Part shown: piece by piece, positions 8,498 through 17,462 of the stretch
Position numbering within the stretch: position 1 is the first letter of the stretch
Layout of the letters: every line of letters starts with the position of its first letter
DNA from: Ignavibacteria bacterium
GTDB taxonomy: Bacteria > Bacteroidota > Ignavibacteria > Ignavibacteriales > SURF-24
NCBI GenBank assembly: GCA_025612245.1
Contig: JAAXKQ010000018.1
Coordinates: forward strand, 1 to 64,000
DNA: 64,000 nucleotides
Reading direction: 5' to 3'
The notes under the pieces: generated by a model
Databases searched by the model: none
The model's input: only the letters and a program-made list of their open reading frames with translations
What the model was told of the DNA's origin: nothing
Position numbers and translations under genes: made by a program

Positions 8498-11400
8498 ATG
8501 ATTTTATCCAGACAGTTGCTGAAAAATGTAGATCCAGATGAGATTAAACGGAATGTTATTCTTAACAACGAGCTGAACTCGCTTCTTCTTATCGTTCCCA
8601 CAAAGCGCAGAATCAGGGATATTGAAAAGGACTTCATCAAATCCTCACCCAATAAAACTGCGGGAAAGCTGAACATACATACTATTGAAACCGTATCGGC
8701 CGAAATTCTGGAGGGAATTAACAATAAGTTCCGACTTACCGACGACGCCGTCTCAATGGTGCTTCTTAACCAGTGCTACACCGAACTTAAGGGATCACTC
8801 GAATACTTCCCTAACGATGAGCTCCCGGGAGGAACACTGAACAGACTTAAAAACGTAATTTCGGAATATAAACGCACTAAAATTACGCCGGAGCTCCTCG
8901 AAAAGGAAATTGAAACCAGAGAGCTCACCTTAGGCGAACAGCTTAAAATTAAGGATATCGTACGCCTCTACAGGAGCTATAACGCTAAGACAACTCTGCA
9001 CGGACTTAAGGAAATCGGCGACGTCTACGACGACCTTAACGCTCTTGCTCCCGAAGCCTTCCGGAAATCCTTCCGCATGGCTTACCCTTCCGTTAACGTT
9101 ATAATTATTGAAGGCTACGATAACTTCTCTCTTAGCGAAATTGACCTCATAGACAGGCTGGGCAGCATACCCGGCTGCAGTACGTTCATTAACTTCGATT
9201 ACTCGGGGCAAAACCCCAGCGTTTTCAAACACCTGGAATCCATCTACAGCAGTTTCCTCGCGCTTAAATGGTTCAATATCCCTTCTCAAACTGAAAAGGG
9301 CGCCGGCTTTAAGGAGATCCTTGCCGCAAACCTCGGGCTTAATAAACCTACTGACGGTAAATACCGGGCTAAAGACAGTAGTATATTTAAGATTGAAGCC
9401 GCATCCAGGGTAGAGGAAATTCAAACTATAGGACGGGAAATCAAGGAGCTCATTAAGCCCTCCCGGACCGGCGAATCCCCCGTTAAGCCAAACGACATTT
9501 GCGTCGTGTTTAACAAAATCGACAGGTACTCTTCACTCATACGCGACGTCTTTACTTCGTATAATATTCCTTATAACCTTACCGACAGGAAGGTGCTTGC
9601 AAATTCCCTCCCGGTGCTCGCAATCCTCAACTTTTTGCAGATCAGGGAGAACGACTTCTTCTATAAGGATATTATGCGCGCCTTTAGCAGCGGGTTTATC
9701 TATGTCAAAGACGTTAACTACCCGGTCCTTATGGAAGTTGCTCGCGAGCTTAAAATTGTCTCCGGCTTTATGAACTGGATTAGCCGCATAGACGAAATGC
9801 TCGCCTTGCTCGATAGCGATAACCAAGAGGATATCTGGTTCTTGAACAGTACAAAGGACAAAGACCTGCTCTTAAAGGCCAGGGATTATATTTGCAGAAT
9901 TCACGACGAGCTGAGGCCCTTCGAAAAACCAATGAGCCCTTCCCGCTTCAAAGAGGAACTTGCAAAACTCTTCGAAAGATTTAATTTTAAGGGCATCATT
10001 ACCGGCAGAATCGGACGCAATAAAATTACCGGAGATGACCCCGATAAATCAAAGCATTACTTCAGACTTGAAGAAAATACAAGGGGCTACCAGAAATTTA
10101 TTGAAACCTTGGACGACCTCCTCAAACTCATAGAATCCTCCGGCCGGGATAGGGAATACGACCTCAGCTTTTATCTCTCGCAAATGAGAACAGCTTTCAA
10201 ACGCACGCGCTTTAATGTCCTGGAAAAGTATAACTACGGCGTGCTCATTACTACGCCCGACGAAATAAGGGGACTTAAGTTTAAGCACCTTTTTACCGGC
10301 GGACTCATCGATGGCGACTGGCCTACACCGTACTCCCCCGAGATTTTCTTTACCGAAACTTTCTCCAGAAAGGACGAGGAACACCAGACCGAAGAACGCT
10401 ACAGGTTTTACCAGACACTATCTTCCTGGACGGACAGGCTTTACCTTTCTTATCCGAAACACGAGGATACAAGGGAATTCGAAAAATCCATCTTCTTAAA
10501 AGAGTTCGAAAATATCGCTGAACCCGAAGTACTTTCCAGCACCATTCATTCAGAAACGGTGTACTCTTTCCAGGAGCTCCTCCAGAGTGTTGGTAAAAAT
10601 GCGGATACGGATATTAGAGGACTTATAAACGGTATGACGCAGGAGGATATCAGGGACGCAATTGCCGTCGATACCCTTAGAACCATGAACCTTTATGCCA
10701 ATACACCTTTTACCGGAGCCATTAACGGCACGGATGAAGATAACGCGCTTCTGGAAAATATAAGCGGCAAAAGAAAACTCCTTCTGGACGATTCTTCAAA
10801 GGAAAACCTCCTGAAACTGAGAGAAAATGTTTTCTCGGCCTCACAGCTGGAAACCTACGCCAAATGCCCTTATAAATATTTTTCGGAAAAAGTGCTTAAG
10901 CTGAACGTCGTTGAGGAACCTTCCGAAGAGGTGGAATCTAATGAAATGGGTACAATGCTTCATAAAATTTTCTGCAGGTTCTATGAAGAGGTAAAAACGG
11001 AAAATATTTCTGTTACTCAGGACAACAAGGAACGCCTCATGAACAAACTCCTTGCAATTGCAGACGACCTCATTAAAAACAGGCTTAACTCCCCTTTGAG
11101 CTTTTATGAAAGGGAGAAAATAACGGGCATCGCCGGTAACCCGCAGGATTCAATTTTGTACCGCTTCCTGACAATCGAAATCGAAAGCCGGGACGACGGC
11201 TTTGTTCCCATGTTCTTTGAAGAGGCCTTTGGCTATAAGGATGAAATGTACCACATCAATGGCGTAAAATTGAGGGGACAGATCGACAGGATCGACATTA
11301 ACCGCTCAGAGAAACTTTTTAAGGTTATAGATTACAAACTCGGCGGCAAGGCTCCGGGTAAGCCCCAGCTCGAAAAAGGTACCGCCCTTCAGCTCCCAAT

Positions 11401-11701
11401 TTACCTTAATGCCGCACGTGAAGTAATTAAGAAAAAACTGAATGAAGATTATAAACCACACAGCGCAATTATCTATTCGCTTAAATACGAGGCCGATAAA
11501 TTCAAAAAAGACGTGATAATTGAGGACAGGCCGAGAAAGCTCTCCCCAATCGACGCAATAACTATCAGCGCTGAAAAAATACCCGAATATATGGATTCAA
11601 TTTCCATCGGCGCTTTCGGCCTCAATGGAGAGCAAAGAGACAAGGAAACCTGCAAATACTGCAACTTTTCCAATACGTGCAGACTCGAAGGAGATAAATA
11701 A
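8498..11701 (+). CDS. addB: AddB-like ATP-dependent nuclease subunit B
   Basis: A 1067-residue partner of the helicase-nuclease encoded next door. The N-terminal region (LLIVPTKRRIRDIE) resembles the degenerate helicase domains of AddB, with no good Walker A motif. The C-terminal third is a PD-(D/E)XK nuclease: GQIDRID followed by VIDYKLGG with D945 and K947. Four cysteines (C790 in KCPYKYF; C1052, C1055 and C1061 in CKYCNFSNTC) match the iron-sulfur staple that closes AddB nuclease domains. In AddAB systems the complex processes double-strand breaks for RecA loading. The downstream addA begins five bases after this stop, so the two are co-transcribed. Confidence 0.9.
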   Translation: MILSRQLLKNVDPDEIKRNVILNNELNSLLLIVPTKRRIRDIEKDFIKSSPNKTAGKLNIHTIETVSAEILEGINNKFRLTDDAVSMVLLNQCYTELKGSLEYFPNDELPGGTLNRLKNVISEYKRTKITPELLEKEIETRELTLGEQLKIKDIVRLYRSYNAKTTLHGLKEIGDVYDDLNALAPEAFRKSFRMAYPSVNVIIIEGYDNFSLSEIDLIDRLGSIPGCSTFINFDYSGQNPSVFKHLESIYSSFLALKWFNIPSQTEKGAGFKEILAANLGLNKPTDGKYRAKDSSIFKIEAASRVEEIQTIGREIKELIKPSRTGESPVKPNDICVVFNKIDRYSSLIRDVFTSYNIPYNLTDRKVLANSLPVLAILNFLQIRENDFFYKDIMRAFSSGFIYVKDVNYPVLMEVARELKIVSGFMNWISRIDEMLALLDSDNQEDIWFLNSTKDKDLLLKARDYICRIHDELRPFEKPMSPSRFKEELAKLFERFNFKGIITGRIGRNKITGDDPDKSKHYFRLEENTRGYQKFIETLDDLLKLIESSGRDREYDLSFYLSQMRTAFKRTRFNVLEKYNYGVLITTPDEIRGLKFKHLFTGGLIDGDWPTPYSPEIFFTETFSRKDEEHQTEERYRFYQTLSSWTDRLYLSYPKHEDTREFEKSIFLKEFENIAEPEVLSSTIHSETVYSFQELLQSVGKNADTDIRGLINGMTQEDIRDAIAVDTLRTMNLYANTPFTGAINGTDEDNALLENISGKRKLLLDDSSKENLLKLRENVFSASQLETYAKCPYKYFSEKVLKLNVVEEPSEEVESNEMGTMLHKIFCRFYEEVKTENISVTQDNKERLMNKLLAIADDLIKNRLNSPLSFYEREKITGIAGNPQDSILYRFLTIEIESRDDGFVPMFFEEAFGYKDEMYHINGVKLRGQIDRIDINRSEKLFKVIDYKLGGKAPGKPQLEKGTALQLPIYLNAAREVIKKKLNEDYKPHSAIIYSLKYEADKFKKDVIIEDRPRKLSPIDAITISAEKIPEYMDSISIGAFGLNGEQRDKETCKYCNFSNTCRLEGDK

Positions 11702-11706
11702 GAACT

Positions 11707-14700
11707 ATGGAAGAAACACTGAAAATGGAAAAGACTACAAAAACCGTTATGAATTTTACCGCCGAACAGCAGGCGGCAATAGATTTCCCGGGCCACTGCC
11801 TGGTTACTGCCAACGCCGGCTCGGGCAAAACTCAGGTCTTCTCTACCCGCTTCGTAAATACTGCCATGAAAGAAAAGGACGCCCGGAAAATCGTGGCCAT
11901 TACTTTTACTGATAAGGCGGCAAGCGAACTTTATAACAAAATAGCAAAGGAAATCGACACCAGAATCGATAATAAGGATACTAAGGAATGGGAACGGGAC
12001 CTTCTATACCGCCTGAGGCGCCAGCTCATTTCGGCACAGATTTCAACTATACACTCCTTCTGCTCCGGAATACTCAAACGATTCCCCGTCAAGGCCGGCC
12101 TCGACGCTAACTTTACGCCTATCGACCAGAGGGTCTCAAAAGAACTCATCGAAAAAAGCATAGAGGAAACAATTAAAGAATCCCTTTCACCCGAAGATCC
12201 CATAGGACAGAATGATAACGTAAAATACCTGATCCGGTTCTTTGGCTCTAAACAAAGCCTCTCGGATGAAATTACACGCCTCATAAATAACAGGACCGAC
12301 GTCTTTGACCTGGAGGAAATCTACTCCGCCCCTATTCAGGATATTGCACAGGGCTTCGCCGATAAATTCGACACGCTTGCTAGGGACCTCTTCAGCCCGG
12401 AAGACATAACAAGGCTCTACCATAACCTTTGCCTGATAAATGAAACCGTAATGGACAGAATTAAGGGCGAAAAGAAAGAAAAGGATAAGGAAAAACCCCT
12501 CGCAAACCATAAGCTTGTCCAGGAAGTGCTTAATTTATTCCCTGATGGCATTGCTTCTATCGACGGGCTTTTCAGCTTTATAAGGGAACTGGATAAAAAA
12601 GAACTCCTTACAAAGGGCGAACGAACACTTATTAGCGTGGGCTACGCTAATAAATACGTCAAGGATAATGCGGGCACTAACATTGCGGAATTCAACGCCT
12701 TTATTAAATCCGCTCTCGCCTTCCCGTTCCCCGATAACAGGAAGGACGTTGAACTGAAACTTGCCGGGTTCGGTAAAATTCTCTTCGCGTTCTTTAAGAC
12801 GTGCAACGAACGCTACGAAAGAAAGAAAAAGGATAACGGCTTTGTCGACTTCGAGGACATACTGCTCAAAACACGCAGGATCATCGTGGATGAAGAGGTC
12901 TATTCTGCCCTCAGAAAAGAATATAGCTACATAATGATAGATGAGTACCAGGATACAAATGAACTCCAGTACCACCTCTTCCTTCCTGTACTCGACAGGC
13001 TTAACCATGGCAACCTCTTTGTCGTTGGCGATGAAAAACAAAGCATCTATATGTTCCGTAATGCCGACCTGAAAGTATTCAACAGAACCAAAGACGACAT
13101 AATAAAAACGGGCGGTGAAAAGAAAGTCCTGCCGCACAGCTTTAGAATGGCAGCCCCTAACTGCCTTTTTACAAACGACCTCTTTGAAACGCTTTTCGAA
13201 AAGCACAGCACCGATCCCGAAAGCTTGAGGGAAAAGTACAACGAAGTAAACAATACCCCGCTTAAATGCGGCGTTGGTAAAGATCCCGTGGGAAAAATTG
13301 AAATCCTCCTTTCCGATAAAAGCGACTTGTCCAACCGTGAAGCCGACATGGTCGCAAGAAAAATCCTCCTCCTGCTAGGTAAGGAATCCTTTCTTATCCC
13401 TGGCAAGAACGCCAATAAAGAACCCGAACACCTGGACTTCCGCCACATGGCCGTCCTCTGCCGGAAAAGAAAATCTTTCAGCTCGCTTGAAAAGGCTTTT
13501 GTAAACTATAACATCCCTTACTGCATCGTGGGGGGACAGGGATTCTACCAGAAACAGGTAATTAAGGATATTTATAATTACCTCGCATTCCTTGTCAACA
13601 GACGCGATGATGCCGCACTTACGGGACTTTTGCGCTCGCCTTTCTTTTCCATACCCGATTCGGTAATCTTTGAAATCTCACACGCCAGTGGCTTTACTTT
13701 CTGGAACAAACTCCGGAACTCCGGTAAAATTCCCGATGCCATGCGTAAAATTGAGGAAAATATAATGGTTTCGCAGCGGTGCGATATCCCAACCTTGCTA
13801 AGAAAAATCCTGAGCGAAACACCTTTTGTCTCTGCCGTCGCTTCAAGAAAAAACGGAAGCCAGGAGCTCGCAAATGTCGAAAAGCTGATAAGAGTTGCCG
13901 ACGACTTTTCTTCCAGGGGCTTTGCTACACTTTTCGATTTTGTCGACTTCCTTTCCGATACCATTAAAAACGATCCTAAAGAGCCGCAGGCGGCCGTAAT
14001 TAACGACGAGAATGCCGTTAAAATTATGACACTCCACCAGTCAAAGGGACTTGAATTCCCCGTGGTCTTTTTATTCAACAGCGAAGACACCACGCAGGAC
14101 GACAAGGTAAGGAAAAAGAAGATAACCGTAAACAAGGAGTTCGGTCTCATTACAAGCGTCCCCGGCGATACGTTTTTTGAGAAGTACCAGTCGGCCCCTA
14201 TTAACGGACTGCATAATTATATCCAGTTAAGAAAAGAATTAGCCGAGGATAAAAGACTCCTTTATGTCGGCGTTACCAGGGCGGCAAACTACCTGGGCAT
14301 TTCGGCGGGCTTCGAACGCAATAAGGATGGCAACTTCAGCTTTGCGGAAAGAAGCTTCATGGGCCTCATCGAACAGGGCATGCTTAAAGACAAAACATTC
14401 TCCGATCTCTTCCCTTCAGGAACCACGGAATATTTCCACACTTTAAGAGGCAGCCTCGAATTCCTTGGCGGCGATGTCACAAGCCTTGAAGTAACTGTAC
14501 CTGTTTTTACTGTGGTTGAACCCGTGGAAAACCCTGCTTCTGAAAATGAATGCACTGCCCCGGCTTTTTATAACCTCGGCACCGTCGACGATTATTATGA
14601 GTCTGAAGAAATAATAACCGCATCCAAATTTGCTGCCTTCGTTGCAAACCCTGCCGCATTTTATGAAAAATATGTCCTTGGCTTAAAGGGTGACCAAAAC

Positions 14701-15339
14701 AACGGACGCTACTCCGGGAATAAAGACGGCGACGAGGAAAGCCAATGGCTCAGGGAACTGGGCTCGCCAAAAGGTACCGCCATACACGCTATTCTCTCCG
14801 GCGGCATTAAGGAAAGCGAATTAAATACAAAACTCGTTTGCGAAATTATTGAAACCGGAACGGATTTTGCCTACAAGGACGACGAAAATAAAAAGCTTCA
14901 GTTTGCCTCCGGCATCATCTCCGAAGTTAAACAGTATTATGCCTCATCCGCGTATAAGGAAATTTCGCAGCACACGGATTATAAAAACGAGTTCGAAATT
15001 TTCTACTATAATGAACAGTTCGATTATTTCATGCACGGCATCATAGATAAAATTATTATTGACGGCAATGAGTTGACTATTGTGGACTATAAGACCAACG
15101 ACGTAAAAGAAAAGGACCTGGGCAGGCTTTCAGATTACTACATGCCGCAGCTCATGTTCTATGCCGTTCTTGCCGCAAGGATGTACCCCGAAAAAACCAG
15201 CTTCAGGCTGCAGCTGGTTTTCACCAGGTTCCCCGAAAAGAAAATTCTTTATTCATGCCATAGGGATGACCTGGCGGCCTGCGAAAAGCAGATTACGGAT
15301 ATGATACTAAGCCTCAGAAAGGATGAGTTTCAAGCATAA
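11707..15339 (+). CDS. addA: AddA-like helicase-nuclease subunit A
   Basis: A 1210-residue superfamily 1A helicase with a C-terminal nuclease. The Q motif and Walker A (FTAEQQAAI, ANAGSGKT with K41), Walker B (IDEYQDT, D412-E413), VGDEKQSIYMFR, the late motif TLHQSKGLEFPVVF and LLYVGVTRA give a complete UvrD/AddA motor. The end carries a RecB-family nuclease site, TIVDYKTND (D1127, K1129). The family unwinds and resects broken DNA ends together with AddB, encoded just upstream. Length fits AddA. An ATG nine codons further in (MEKTTKT) is an alternative start. Confidence 0.94.
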   Translation: MEETLKMEKTTKTVMNFTAEQQAAIDFPGHCLVTANAGSGKTQVFSTRFVNTAMKEKDARKIVAITFTDKAASELYNKIAKEIDTRIDNKDTKEWERDLLYRLRRQLISAQISTIHSFCSGILKRFPVKAGLDANFTPIDQRVSKELIEKSIEETIKESLSPEDPIGQNDNVKYLIRFFGSKQSLSDEITRLINNRTDVFDLEEIYSAPIQDIAQGFADKFDTLARDLFSPEDITRLYHNLCLINETVMDRIKGEKKEKDKEKPLANHKLVQEVLNLFPDGIASIDGLFSFIRELDKKELLTKGERTLISVGYANKYVKDNAGTNIAEFNAFIKSALAFPFPDNRKDVELKLAGFGKILFAFFKTCNERYERKKKDNGFVDFEDILLKTRRIIVDEEVYSALRKEYSYIMIDEYQDTNELQYHLFLPVLDRLNHGNLFVVGDEKQSIYMFRNADLKVFNRTKDDIIKTGGEKKVLPHSFRMAAPNCLFTNDLFETLFEKHSTDPESLREKYNEVNNTPLKCGVGKDPVGKIEILLSDKSDLSNREADMVARKILLLLGKESFLIPGKNANKEPEHLDFRHMAVLCRKRKSFSSLEKAFVNYNIPYCIVGGQGFYQKQVIKDIYNYLAFLVNRRDDAALTGLLRSPFFSIPDSVIFEISHASGFTFWNKLRNSGKIPDAMRKIEENIMVSQRCDIPTLLRKILSETPFVSAVASRKNGSQELANVEKLIRVADDFSSRGFATLFDFVDFLSDTIKNDPKEPQAAVINDENAVKIMTLHQSKGLEFPVVFLFNSEDTTQDDKVRKKKITVNKEFGLITSVPGDTFFEKYQSAPINGLHNYIQLRKELAEDKRLLYVGVTRAANYLGISAGFERNKDGNFSFAERSFMGLIEQGMLKDKTFSDLFPSGTTEYFHTLRGSLEFLGGDVTSLEVTVPVFTVVEPVENPASENECTAPAFYNLGTVDDYYESEEIITASKFAAFVANPAAFYEKYVLGLKGDQNNGRYSGNKDGDEESQWLRELGSPKGTAIHAILSGGIKESELNTKLVCEIIETGTDFAYKDDENKKLQFASGIISEVKQYYASSAYKEISQHTDYKNEFEIFYYNEQFDYFMHGIIDKIIIDGNELTIVDYKTNDVKEKDLGRLSDYYMPQLMFYAVLAARMYPEKTSFRLQLVFTRFPEKKILYSCHRDDLAACEKQITDMILSLRKDEFQA

Positions 15340-15344
15340 AAACC

Positions 15345-15376
15345 CCGCCGGGCTTTTTTTTGAACGCCCGGCATTC
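15345..15376 (+). terminator. Intrinsic terminator of the addBA operon
   Basis: GCCGGGC at 15347-15353 pairs with GCCCGGC at 15366-15372 around a T-rich loop, six bases after the addA stop. The T-tract lies mainly in the loop rather than after the stem, so efficiency is uncertain. Confidence 0.65.
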
Positions 15377-15640
15377 TTTATTCCCGGTTGCAACTTTACT
15401 TAATTAGCACTATCTTTCTTCTGTCTTCTTTGTTCGTGGATACTTTGCCGGCTTCCGGCTTTCTTCCATACTCCTCAATGCCGGCAAACGGGAAACCCGC
15501 GTCCTGGCATCTTCCGAATTTACGCTCTGCTGCCTGCCGCACCGGAACCCGTTTTAGAATAATTCCTTTGTTTATCAGTTAGTTTCTTTTATACATGCTA
15601 TTTAATTAACTCATCGATAAACTATTTTCAGGAACGATCT

Positions 15641-17197
15641 ATGAAAAAACTCCTACTGGTTCTCTCATTCTTACTGGCTATAACCGTAAGTTCCTCCTAT
15701 AGCCAGATATCTAACCTCCTGGTCTTAGGTAAAACCACGAGCTTTAGCATCTCTTCAGGCGATGATTTCGGCTGGAGCTACAACGTGCCCCAGACTGGCG
15801 ATACTACGCTCGTCCAGATCTGGATCGATGCCGACCAGAACGGAATCCTTAATCCCGCAGTCGACGTCATGTGGACTTACTTTAACCAGATCGACGGCGA
15901 TCCCCATGGCCAGAATGGACCACCCGATGGCGACATGACGCCAAACAGCTCCGTTGCCTTCCGGATGCCGATTGGCCTTGCACCGGCCCATTATATTCTG
16001 CTTTTCAGAAATCACGAAAAGTACACTACTTTCACCGGCACCGTTAATCATATGGCTTCCCCGGCTTACACAATTTCAGGAAATGTGAACGTCCCTAACG
16101 GCATCGGCAAAAAAAATATCGTCGTAATGCTCGAAAGCCAGGGTGATAACGGCTCCGGAATTTTCTGGAACGGACTTACCGATGATAACGGGAACTACAC
16201 CATCGAAATGAACTCCGATACCACCGGTAACCCATGGGCTGTAATGGTCAGCAACAGCTTCATACTGGGTGCGGGAGTAGTAGACCCGGAGGAGCATGAG
16301 CTCCACATTTATCCCAAGGTTACCACCTACACAGGCAACAATTTTTCCTTTACCCCCGCTGGCGCTGTAGTTAACGGAAGACTTTTAAGCGAAGAGGGCA
16401 ACCCCGTTATCGGCGGCAGGATAAATTATACATCCAGCGACGGCAGCTTCTACCGCGACGCGCAGACCGATACGGCAGGAACCTTTAAGATCGGACTGAG
16501 ACCGGGCGAGCTGCCCCAGGCAACGGTAATGCTGTTTGCCCCCGTGAACGATCCCTTGCATTTTGTCGCTCCTTACTTTATGCGCGCCGACAGGATCAGC
16601 GCCGGAAATACATATACTCACGACCTAATTATTTATAAGACAAACTCCACAATTTCAGGCAAGGTATTGGTTGACGGGAAAACACCTAACTACTCAATTG
16701 AAGTGTTCTGCACCAACGTCGACTCCGTATATACTTCTTCCTGGACGGAACGGGATGGCAGCTTCTCGGTCCCTGTAACAAGTAAGGTTTTCAGCTACGA
16801 TATCGGCCCAGTAAATAACTATGCCCAGGGCCCCGTTTATAACTATACCCCAATAGGGAAAGTTGCGGCAGGGGCAAGCAACATCATTCTTAATCTTAAT
16901 ACAACAGATGTAAAGGAAAGGCCCAATGCCCCGGAAGAATTCAGCCTGTCGCAGAATTATCCCAATCCATTCAACCCTGTAACTACAATTAATTACTCGG
17001 TTGCAAAGGAAGGCTTTGTAACGCTTACGGTTTATAATTTAATTGGCAGCAAAGTGGCAACACTTGTAAGTGAATATAAGCCTGCGGGACATTATTCAAT
17101 TCAGTTCAACGGCAGCAACCTGGCCAGCGGCATTTACCTTTATAAGCTGGAATCAGGCAATTCCAGGGCATACAAAAAGCTGGTTTTAATGAAGTAA
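15641..17197 (+). CDS. Exported protein with carboxypeptidase-regulatory-like domains and T9SS tail
   Basis: A 518-residue secreted protein. A signal peptide (about 1-21, ending SSSYS) leads into a calcium-loop-like segment (WIDADQNGIL) and then two or three beta-sandwich units of the carboxypeptidase regulatory type (TISGNVNVP, AVVNGRLLSEEGNP, TISGKVLVDG). The last 80 residues are a type IX sorting domain beginning LSQNYPNPFNPVTTI and ending KKLVLMK. In this family the tail directs export across the outer membrane. No catalytic motif is seen; a structural or adhesive surface role is the best guess. It forms a single-gene unit with a terminator at 17225. Confidence 0.85.
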   Translation: MKKLLLVLSFLLAITVSSSYSQISNLLVLGKTTSFSISSGDDFGWSYNVPQTGDTTLVQIWIDADQNGILNPAVDVMWTYFNQIDGDPHGQNGPPDGDMTPNSSVAFRMPIGLAPAHYILLFRNHEKYTTFTGTVNHMASPAYTISGNVNVPNGIGKKNIVVMLESQGDNGSGIFWNGLTDDNGNYTIEMNSDTTGNPWAVMVSNSFILGAGVVDPEEHELHIYPKVTTYTGNNFSFTPAGAVVNGRLLSEEGNPVIGGRINYTSSDGSFYRDAQTDTAGTFKIGLRPGELPQATVMLFAPVNDPLHFVAPYFMRADRISAGNTYTHDLIIYKTNSTISGKVLVDGKTPNYSIEVFCTNVDSVYTSSWTERDGSFSVPVTSKVFSYDIGPVNNYAQGPVYNYTPIGKVAAGASNIILNLNTTDVKERPNAPEEFSLSQNYPNPFNPVTTINYSVAKEGFVTLTVYNLIGSKVATLVSEYKPAGHYSIQFNGSNLASGIYLYKLESGNSRAYKKLVLMK

Positions 17198-17224
17198 TGG
17201 TTAATTCTTAGCCCCCTGAATGAA

Positions 17225-17258
17225 AGCCCCGGCATTTGTCAAATGCCGGGGCTTTTTT
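17225..17258 (+). terminator. Strong intrinsic terminator
   Basis: AGCCCCGGCATTT pairs perfectly with AAATGCCGGGGCT around a three-base loop and is followed by a run of six T. It ends the 15641-17197 transcript. The long upstream extension of the next reading frame crosses it, which argues for the internal start at 17463. Confidence 0.93.
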
Positions 17259-17462
17259 ATTGACAGTTCCTCTTGGCTGCGCACGCCTGTTACACCAATT
17301 TTTTCATCTTCCTTCTTATTTCAATTATGGCTAATAAGCTCTTTTTATATTATTATTGTATTGTTTTTTACAGCTGAAACATTTTTCAGCCTCTCGGCAT
17401 TCCATGCAGCTCCGGTTTTTACACGTTCGGATTTTATTAACATAAATTTTTCGGGGGTCCCC

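Noticed and set aside
17220-17462. N-terminal extension of the jelly-roll protein
   Set aside because: It runs through a strong terminator hairpin and upstream of a clear signal peptide starting at 17463.
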